Under the pieces are notes generated by a model. It was not told the origin of the DNA and did not search any database. It worked only from the letters and a program-made list of their open reading frames with translations. Below are positions 1-5,204 of a stretch of 7,708 bases of DNA, one piece after another (the first letter of the stretch is position 1; every line of letters begins with the position of its first letter). Location: contig JAFGJU010000010.1 of the NCBI GenBank assembly GCA_016928935.1, positions 1 through 7,708 of the forward strand. Direction: 5' to 3'. A program made the translations under genes and the position numbers. Source of the DNA: Candidatus Eiseniibacteriota bacterium. Its GTDB lineage: Bacteria; Eisenbacteria; RBG-16-71-46; JAFGJU01.

Positions 1-31
1 AGCCGATACCGGCAGACCCTCGGAGACGCCC

Positions 32-2005
32 ATGAGCATCGTCTACACTGACCGGGAGAAATGCAGGGAATGCTACGCATGCATTCGGTCGTGCCCCGCA
101 AAGGCCATCCGGGTGAGAGAGGGTCTCGCGGAGGTGATAAAGGAACGCTGCGTCGCCTGCGGCAACTGCATACGCATCTGTGTGCCCAAGGCGAAACAGG
201 CGGAGAGCGACCTGGGCAAGGTGAGGCAGATGCTTTCCCAGCCGGAGCCCACCATCGCCCTTTTCTCGGCGCCGTTCCCAGCGGCCTTCCCCGAGTTCCA
301 TCCCGGCCAGCTCGTGACCGCCGTCAAGAAGCTCGGCTTCAGCGAGGCCATGGAGGATTCGTTCGGGGCCGAGCTCGTCTGTCGCGCATACGACAAGCTT
401 ATGGCTGAGTGGGCCGGCAAGTCCCTGATAACCTCCACTTGCCCCGTCGTCGTCTCCTACATAGAGAAGTACTACCCTCGCCTGCTCGAGCACCTGGCCC
501 CCATCGTCTCGCCGATGACGGCCATGGGCCGGATCATAAAGCAGAGCTACAACCCGCAGGCCCGAGTCGTGTTCATAGGTCCGTGCGTGGCCAAGAAGGC
601 CGAGGCCAGGGACGAGAAGATCGCGGGTACCATAGACGCGGTCCTCACGTTCAGCGAGCTAAAGGAGATGTTTGCCGCCAGGGGCGTGGACCCGGGCTCA
701 GAGAGCATCGGAGAGTTCTCGGGGCCCAAGCCCAACCTCGGACGCTTGTTCGCGGTATCGGGCGGCCTGCTCCACGTGGCGAACCTGTCGGACGACATCA
801 TGACCAACGAGGTCATAGATGCCTGGGGAAGAGGATATATGCCGAAGGTTATACGGGAGTTCGCGGAGGGCAACGTGACCGCCCGACTCATCAGCGTCGG
901 CTTCTGCGAGGGCTGCATAGACGGACCGGTCATCGACAACGACCTGAGCGTGTTCCGCAGAAGAGAGATAATCAGCAACTACACGCTCAAGCACTCCGAC
1001 CCCGAGCGCACGGCCAGGGACATAGAGAAGTACTCGGGCGTGGACCTGAGCCGGAAGTTCACTTCCCAGGCCGTAACACTGCCCACGCCGTCGAGGGAAG
1101 AAATCAACAACGTGCTGGAGGAGATGGGCAGACTGGACCCGGGCTCGCGAATAGACTGCGGAGCGTGCGGCTACCGGAGCTGCGAGGAGCTGGCCATCTC
1201 CGTGTGCCAGGGCATCGCGGAGACGGAGATGTGCTGGCCCTACCTGCTGGAGCGATTGAGGGTCACCCAGAGAGACCTGGTTCAGGCCGAGAAGCTGACG
1301 TTCCTGGGTCAGATGGCCGCCCTGGGTCAGATGGCCGCCTCCGTCGCCCACGAAGTGAACAACCCCCTGGCGGGGGTCCTGGTCTACACCCAGCTCATGG
1401 CCAAGAAAATAGGGGACGACACCCTTCCGAAAGCCACCGCTCTCAACTACCTCTCCAAGATGGAGGCCGAGCTCACGCGCAGCACAAAGCTCGTGCGGAA
1501 CCTCCTGGACTTCGCGCGCCAGTCCCCTCCCGCGCTGAAGCAGGTCGACGTCAACGACGTAGTGACGCAGGCCCTGAGCCTGGTAAGCCACTCAGCGGAA
1601 CTGCAGAACATACAGGTCACGAAGAGGCTCGGACGCTCGCTGCCGAAGCTGATGGGGGACTTCGACCAGCTTCAGCAGGTGTTCACCAACCTCATCCTGA
1701 ACGCGGTCCAGGCGATGCCCCAGGGCGGCAAACTGACCCTTCGCACGACCGCCGACGAGAAGGAAATCAAGGTCGAGGTCGCGGACACCGGTCAGGGCAT
1801 GTCCCGGGAGCACATCCGCAAGCTATTCACTCCGTTCTTCACGACCAAGGGAAAGGGCAAGGGAGTCGGCCTGGGCCTGGCCGTGGCGCAGGGACTTGTC
1901 CAGCATCATCAGGGGAGAATCGAAGTGAAGAGCGAGGAAGGCCACGGCAGCTCGTTCACCGTGGTGCTGCCTTTGAAGATGGAGGAACATGAAGAGCCCG
2001 CTTAA
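32..2005 (+). CDS. [FeFe]-hydrogenase-derived sensor histidine kinase
   Basis: Probable cytoplasmic H2 or redox sensor kinase, 657 residues, with no membrane segment. Domains in order: a two-cluster ferredoxin (C11/C14/C17/C21 and C40/C43/C46/C50, each CxxCxxCxxxC); an [FeFe]-hydrogenase large-subunit-like domain, about residues 70-330, with L1 TSTCP (134-138), L2 GPCVAKK (C185) and L3 FCEGC (C292, C295); a four-Cys Fe-S domain (C376, C379, C384, C401); then HisKA with phospho-acceptor H440 in AHEVNNPL and HATPase with an N-box at N557, DTGQG (585-589) and a G-rich GVGLGL box. In catalytic enzymes L1 is TSCCP and L3 is CxxxC followed by GGGQP. Here the proton-relay Cys is Thr136, L3 is CxxC and GGGQP is absent, so it is likely a non-catalytic sensor. 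The ATG at 32 has GGAGA at 22-26 and places the ferredoxin at the N-terminus. The frame is open upstream to the window edge, so a longer start cannot be excluded. It overlaps the next gene by 17 bases. Kinase identity is firm; the ligand is inferred. Confidence 0.92.
   Translation: MSIVYTDREKCRECYACIRSCPAKAIRVREGLAEVIKERCVACGNCIRICVPKAKQAESDLGKVRQMLSQPEPTIALFSAPFPAAFPEFHPGQLVTAVKKLGFSEAMEDSFGAELVCRAYDKLMAEWAGKSLITSTCPVVVSYIEKYYPRLLEHLAPIVSPMTAMGRIIKQSYNPQARVVFIGPCVAKKAEARDEKIAGTIDAVLTFSELKEMFAARGVDPGSESIGEFSGPKPNLGRLFAVSGGLLHVANLSDDIMTNEVIDAWGRGYMPKVIREFAEGNVTARLISVGFCEGCIDGPVIDNDLSVFRRREIISNYTLKHSDPERTARDIEKYSGVDLSRKFTSQAVTLPTPSREEINNVLEEMGRLDPGSRIDCGACGYRSCEELAISVCQGIAETEMCWPYLLERLRVTQRDLVQAEKLTFLGQMAALGQMAASVAHEVNNPLAGVLVYTQLMAKKIGDDTLPKATALNYLSKMEAELTRSTKLVRNLLDFARQSPPALKQVDVNDVVTQALSLVSHSAELQNIQVTKRLGRSLPKLMGDFDQLQQVFTNLILNAVQAMPQGGKLTLRTTADEKEIKVEVADTGQGMSREHIRKLFTPFFTTKGKGKGVGLGLAVAQGLVQHHQGRIEVKSEEGHGSSFTVVLPLKMEEHEEPA
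1303..1338 (+). repeat. Perfect 18-bp tandem duplication inside the kinase gene
   Basis: The unit CCTGGGTCAGATGGCCGC occurs twice with no mismatch, at 1303-1320 and 1321-1338. It encodes LGQMAA twice (residues 425-436), directly before the histidine box at H440. Typical kinases have a single LGQLAA-like segment here, so this looks like a recent in-frame six-residue insertion in the helix entering the HisKA dimerisation domain. Confidence 0.95.
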
Positions 2006-3356
2006 AATCCTTGTGGTTGACGACGAACCCATAGTCAGGGAGTCGCTGCGCGACTGGCTCGAGAACGCCGGCCACAGAGTACTGGTCGCGGACAACGGCA
2101 TGCGAGCCCTGGAGCTCATCCGCCAGGAGGAGCCGCGCGTCGCGATAGTGGACCTGGTGATGCCCGGCATGGACGGGATCGCGCTCCTCAAGCAGGCCAA
2201 GGAGGTCTGCCCCGAGACCGAGATAATAATCATCACTGCCTACGGCACGATCCCGACCGCGATTTCCGCAGTGAGAGAGGGCGCCTACGACTATATAGAG
2301 AAGCCGTTCTGCCCCGAGAAGGCGGAGATACTGATAGAGAAGCTGGTCGAGCGCCAGAGGCTCGTCGAGGAGAACATCTCCCTTCACCACATGCTGCAGG
2401 AGCGGGGTCAGTTCGAGAACATCATAGCCAGAAGCAGCAAGATGCGGCAAGTGGTGGAGGTCATCAAGGTCGTGGCCAAGAGCAACGCCACCGTCCTCAT
2501 AACCGGCCCCAGCGGCACCGGCAAGGAGCTCGTGGCCAGGGCCATCCATGCCCAGAGCCGGCGTCGGACAAGGCCGTTCGTGGCCGTGAGCTGCGCCGCT
2601 CTTCCGGAGAGTCTCCTGGAGAGCGAGCTCTTCGGGCACGAAAAGGGGGCGTTCACGGGCGCGCACTCCCAGCGCAGAGGCAAGTTCGAGGTTGCGCACC
2701 GGGGAACGCTGTTCCTGGACGAAATCGGCGAGATGAGCGCGAACATTCAGATCCATATGCTCAGGGTCCTGGAAGAGAGAGAGTTCACCCGGGTGGGAGG
2801 GAACGACCTCATAAAGGTCGACGTGAGGGTCATTTCGGCCACCAACAAGGACATCAAGGCCGCGATAGCAGCCGGCCAATTCCGGGAAGACCTTTTCTAT
2901 CGCTTAAACGTGGTGAGCATCGACCTGCCCCCTCTGTGCGAACGCAGGGAGGACATTCCCATACTGGCGCATCATTTCCTGAAGAGGTTCGCCCTGGAGA
3001 ACCAAAAGGAAGTGAGGGACTTCACTCCGGAGGCAATGGACTTCATGATGAGCTACGACTGGCCCGGCAACGTGAGAGAGCTGGAGAACGCGATAGAAAG
3101 GGCCGTCATTCTGTCCACGGACAGCTGCATACAGCGCTGCGAGCTGCCCCAGGACAGGAGGGTGGGAGAGTCCTGGCCCAGACAGACGCAAAGCCTGAGG
3201 GAGATGGAGCGGCAGCACGTGTTCAACGTTCTGTCCCAGTGTGAGTGCAATTACAGCAAGGCCGCGAGGACGCTCGGGATTTCGAGGGCCACTCTGTACA
3301 ACAAGATAAAGTCCTACGGCCAGCCGGAGAGGCCCGCCGAGAAGAGCGTAGAATAG
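1989..3356 (+). CDS. NtrC-family sigma-54-dependent response regulator
   Basis: Two-component transcription activator of 455 residues. The receiver domain (about 5-120) has acidic pocket D11/D12, phospho-acceptor D55, T83 and K105-P106. The sigma-54 AAA+ domain (about 142-385) has Walker A GPSGTGKE (173-180, K179), the sigma-54 contact loop GAFTGA (220-225), Walker B LFLDE (D244/E245) and the sensor-II motif GNVREL (360-365). A Fis-type helix-turn-helix lies near 422-444 (SKAARTLGISRATLYNKIK). All catalytic motifs are intact, so it should be a working ATP-dependent activator of sigma-54 polymerase. The ATG lies 17 bases inside the kinase gene with GGAGG at 1981-1985, implying translational coupling and marking the kinase as its partner. 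A candidate sigma-54 promoter lies about 180 bases downstream of its stop, in front of the hydrogenase-type operon, and is its most likely target (inference). Confidence 0.96.
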   Translation: MKSPLKILVVDDEPIVRESLRDWLENAGHRVLVADNGMRALELIRQEEPRVAIVDLVMPGMDGIALLKQAKEVCPETEIIIITAYGTIPTAISAVREGAYDYIEKPFCPEKAEILIEKLVERQRLVEENISLHHMLQERGQFENIIARSSKMRQVVEVIKVVAKSNATVLITGPSGTGKELVARAIHAQSRRRTRPFVAVSCAALPESLLESELFGHEKGAFTGAHSQRRGKFEVAHRGTLFLDEIGEMSANIQIHMLRVLEEREFTRVGGNDLIKVDVRVISATNKDIKAAIAAGQFREDLFYRLNVVSIDLPPLCERREDIPILAHHFLKRFALENQKEVRDFTPEAMDFMMSYDWPGNVRELENAIERAVILSTDSCIQRCELPQDRRVGESWPRQTQSLREMERQHVFNVLSQCECNYSKAARTLGISRATLYNKIKSYGQPERPAEKSVE

Positions 3357-3362
3357 CAGCGC

Positions 3363-3392
3363 CCCGGCGTCGCTTTATCCGCAGGCGCCGGG
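3363..3392 (+). terminator. Weak GC-rich hairpin after the regulator gene
   Basis: CCCGGCG (3363-3369) pairs with CGCCGGG (3386-3392), and a T-G and a C-G pair extend the stem inward to 9 bp around a 12-base loop. No U-run follows, so on its own it is unlikely to be an efficient intrinsic terminator. It may protect the 3' end of the kinase-regulator mRNA. Confidence 0.3.
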
Positions 3393-3433
3393 TGTTCTCG
3401 GGTCCGCCGCGGCAGGGTATGTGCTCAAAACAC

Positions 3434-3450
3434 TGTCCGACAATCGAACA
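3434..3450 (+). promoter_or_regulatory. Candidate activator-binding palindrome (upstream activating site)
   Basis: TGTCCGACAATCGAACA is an imperfect inverted repeat: TGTCCGA, three bases, then TCGAACA, with 6 of 7 positions complementary. A smaller perfect palindrome, TGTCCGACA, sits inside its left part. The centre (3442) is about 120 bases upstream of the start site predicted from the sigma-54-like promoter at 3536-3552. That is the usual distance for NtrC-family enhancer sites. It lies in non-coding DNA directly downstream of an NtrC-type gene. Assignment to that regulator is inferred from position only. Confidence 0.4.
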
Positions 3451-3502
3451 CCGCCTGCATAACATTTCGACACTTTGAGCCGGCTCCCCGACTCCTCGAA
3501 TC

Positions 3503-3537
3503 GGCTATCCTATTGAAAAGGATGGCCTTTTTGTTTT
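3503..3537 (+). terminator. Intrinsic terminator of the kinase-regulator operon
   Basis: GGCTATCC (3503-3510) pairs with GGATGGCC (3520-3527), giving an 8-bp stem with one T-G wobble and a 9-base loop. It is followed at once by TTTTTGTTTT (3528-3537). Stem plus U-run is the classic Rho-independent pattern. It would end the kinase-regulator transcript before the next operon. The opposite strand lacks a comparable U-run, so termination should be directional. Confidence 0.82.
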
Positions 3538-3552
3538 GGCCGGATAATTGCA
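3536..3552 (+). promoter_or_regulatory. Candidate sigma-54 (-24/-12) promoter
   Basis: TTGGCCGGATAATTGCA fits the sigma-54 pattern YTGGCACG-N4-TTGCW, with two mismatches in the less conserved CACG part. The invariant GG (3538-3539) and GC (3550-3551) are exactly ten bases apart. Transcription would start near 3563, leaving a leader of about 17 bases that still contains the ribosome site of the gene at 3580. The promoter begins in the last bases of the preceding terminator U-run. The -12 element overlaps the 8-base palindrome TGCATGCA (3549-3556). A GATAAT hexamer (3543-3548) is present, but no -35 box is correctly spaced from it, so a sigma-70 reading is weaker. Confidence 0.68.
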
Positions 3553-3565
3553 TGCAGCTTTCGGC

Positions 3566-3574
3566 AGGAGGTGA
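3566..3574 (+). promoter_or_regulatory. Strong ribosome binding site that fixes the start at 3580
   Basis: AGGAGGTGA is a near-complete anti-16S match and ends five bases before the ATG at 3580. An in-frame GTG at 3571 lies inside this site and so is unlikely to be the start. Confidence 0.85.
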
Positions 3575-3579
3575 GAGCG

Positions 3580-4686
3580 ATGGTTCAGCGAACGTCAGTT
3601 TTAGATGAGCAGTTGATGGAACAGGCGCGAAAGCGGCCCGTCCTCATAGTCGAGGACGAGGACATCGTCAGGGAATCGCTCAGGGACTGGCTGACCAACA
3701 GCGGCTACAACGTCAGGACGGCTGCTGAGGGTGAAGAGGCGCTGAGGACAATCGACAGGCAGGACGTGGGCCTTCTCATACTTGACCTGCGCCTACCAGG
3801 TAAGAGCGGCATCGAGGTCCTCCGCGAGGCCAGGACGAAGAAGCCCAACCTCAAGGGCATCATCATCACGGCCTACCCTTCCATCCAGACCGCCGTGGAA
3901 GCCGGCAAGGAGGGTGCCATAGACTACCTGCCGAAGCCGGTCAACCTGAACGAGATCGAGACTCTCATCAGGGAGACTTTGACCGCGGAGGCAGTGGGCC
4001 TCGCGCCCGCTCCCGAGGTCGCGCCGCCGCCCGCGCCGCCGGCCCCGGAGGAACCAGTCGAGGAGGTCATAGCCGTCGCTCCGGGCGAAGTGGCGGTGCA
4101 TCTGCGCCAGGGCAAGGCCTTGTTCCTGGACGGCCAGTACAAGAGGGCCCTCAAGGAGCTGGAAGCAGTCCTGGCCGTCGTGCCCAACAGCATCGAGACC
4201 AGGGTCTGGATTCGCAAGGCAAAAGAGGCATTGGCAAGCCCGGCGGCCGAGCCGGGAGCCGAGGCCAAGCCGAAGTACTGCGTGTGGATGGGGATGGGAA
4301 TGGTTTCGTACCGGGTGTGCACCAACGACTACAACTGCATGACCTGCGAGTTCGACCAGGAAATGCAGGAGAAGATTGCCAGCGGCGATACGCCCGAGCT
4401 GGACGCCGCTCTGGCAAGGCTCAAGGCGCTTCCCGGCAACGAGAGACTGTGCCGCTACGCTCTCAAGGGCGACGTGACACACCGCCTGTGCAGCAGACTG
4501 TTCCAGTGCGCCACGTGTGAGTTCGGCCAGTTCATGGAAGACGCCATCCAGCACGAGCTTGCGCAGAGAGTGGCCGAACTTGCGGCAAGACAGGACGCCC
4601 TGCGCAGGAAGGAGCAGAGCTGGTGGTGGCCGTACTGGCAGTCGGAACCGGTGCCGGCCCCTAGGCCACAGGCGTCCTCAAACTAG
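3580..4686 (+). CDS. Receiver-domain protein with TPR-like segment and tandem four-Cys motif
   Basis: Response regulator of 368 residues with no DNA-binding domain. The receiver (about 20-135) has D26, phospho-acceptor D69, T97 and K119-P120. A Pro/Ala/Glu-rich linker (about 143-167) leads to one TPR-like helical pair (172-205). The C-terminal part carries two copies of the pattern C-x12-C-x5-C-x2-C-E-F: C234/C247/C253/C256 and C291/C304/C310/C313, 57 residues apart. The protein has no other cysteines. The last residues include a WWWPYW patch. I recall similar Cys motifs in regulatory proteins of anaerobic, mainly deltaproteobacterial, genomes, but their function is unknown to me. Metal or Fe-S binding is a reasonable inference. 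It is the first gene behind the candidate sigma-54 promoter and lies 26 bases before the NuoE-like gene. A role in redox control or assembly of the enzyme, or as a second target of the kinase, is possible but unproven. Confidence 0.88.
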   Translation: MVQRTSVLDEQLMEQARKRPVLIVEDEDIVRESLRDWLTNSGYNVRTAAEGEEALRTIDRQDVGLLILDLRLPGKSGIEVLREARTKKPNLKGIIITAYPSIQTAVEAGKEGAIDYLPKPVNLNEIETLIRETLTAEAVGLAPAPEVAPPPAPPAPEEPVEEVIAVAPGEVAVHLRQGKALFLDGQYKRALKELEAVLAVVPNSIETRVWIRKAKEALASPAAEPGAEAKPKYCVWMGMGMVSYRVCTNDYNCMTCEFDQEMQEKIASGDTPELDAALARLKALPGNERLCRYALKGDVTHRLCSRLFQCATCEFGQFMEDAIQHELAQRVAELAARQDALRRKEQSWWWPYWQSEPVPAPRPQASSN

Positions 4687-4712
4687 GATTCGAACCAGGA
4701 GGTCGAGAAGCC

Positions 4713-5171
4713 ATGGCCCAGGAAGCAACCACGATAGACAGCGTCGTGAGCGCCTACGAGAGCGACAGCTCCAGTCTGATCCAGGTGCTCCTCGATATAC
4801 AGCGCCGGAACCGCTGGCTGCCGAAGGAGACCCTGAAAGAGGTGAGCGAGAAGCTCGACGTCCCGCTTACCCAGGTCTACCACGTGTCGACGTTCTACAA
4901 GGCCTTCAGCCTCGTGCCCAAAGGCCGGCATTCGCTTTGCGTGTGCCTGGGCACCGCGTGCCAGGTCCGCGGCGCGCCCCGGCTGTTGGACAAGGTCGTG
5001 GACGCCGCCGGCGTGAAGCCGGGAGCGACCTCACCAGATATGCGCATAAGCCTGGACACAGTCAACTGCCTGGGGTGCTGCGCTCTGGGGCCCGTGATGA
5101 CCGTGGACGGCGAGTACTACAGCAATCCTTCTACGAAGGAGATCCAGGACATACTCGCGGCGTGCAAATGA
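4713..5171 (+). CDS. nuoE: NuoE/HydC-like [2Fe-2S] subunit
   Basis: Thioredoxin-like [2Fe-2S] subunit of an NADH-linked oxidoreductase, 152 residues, close to the usual length. The N-terminal helical part contains the family pattern of a helix-turn-helix-like region followed by VYHVSTFYKAF. The [2Fe-2S] ligands are C78 and C83 (CLGTAC, C-x4-C) and C119 and C123 (CLGCC, C-x3-C); C76 and C122 are extra. In this family the subunit pairs with the flavoprotein NuoF/HydB, whose gene starts 33 bases after this stop. AGGAGG at 4697-4702 lies ten bases before the ATG. The protein is cytoplasmic and soluble. In trimeric electron-bifurcating hydrogenases the equivalent is HydC (HndA); the same fold also occurs in complex I, HoxE and NAD-dependent formate dehydrogenases, so the enzyme type is not settled by this gene. 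Confidence 0.95.
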   Translation: MAQEATTIDSVVSAYESDSSSLIQVLLDIQRRNRWLPKETLKEVSEKLDVPLTQVYHVSTFYKAFSLVPKGRHSLCVCLGTACQVRGAPRLLDKVVDAAGVKPGATSPDMRISLDTVNCLGCCALGPVMTVDGEYYSNPSTKEIQDILAACK

Positions 5172-5204
5172 GGCATAGTCCGGCGCAAAAGGAAGGGCAG
5201 AGAC

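Noticed and set aside
1..35. Possible 3' end of an upstream gene ending in TGA at 33-35 (ATGA overlap with the kinase start)
   Set aside because: Only about eleven codons are visible, and the other two frames are also open here, so there is no basis for choosing one.
698..1591. Minus-strand open frame of about 297 codons opposite the kinase gene, and similar ones at 1956-2879 and 3793-4554
   Set aside because: Composition-driven shadows of well-supported genes; low-complexity translations without domains or convincing ribosome sites.
3456..3472. A second copy of the activator palindrome around TCGACA
   Set aside because: Only the right half resembles the site; the left half does not pair.
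3543..3548. GATAAT as a sigma-70 -10 box
   Set aside because: No -35 hexamer lies 16-18 bases upstream, the nearest TTGAAA (3513-3518) being 24 bases away. The bases fit a sigma-54 element better.
3571..3579. GTG at 3571 as the start of the Cys-rich response regulator
   Set aside because: It lies inside the AGGAGGTGA ribosome site and has no site of its own; the ATG at 3580 is ideally spaced.
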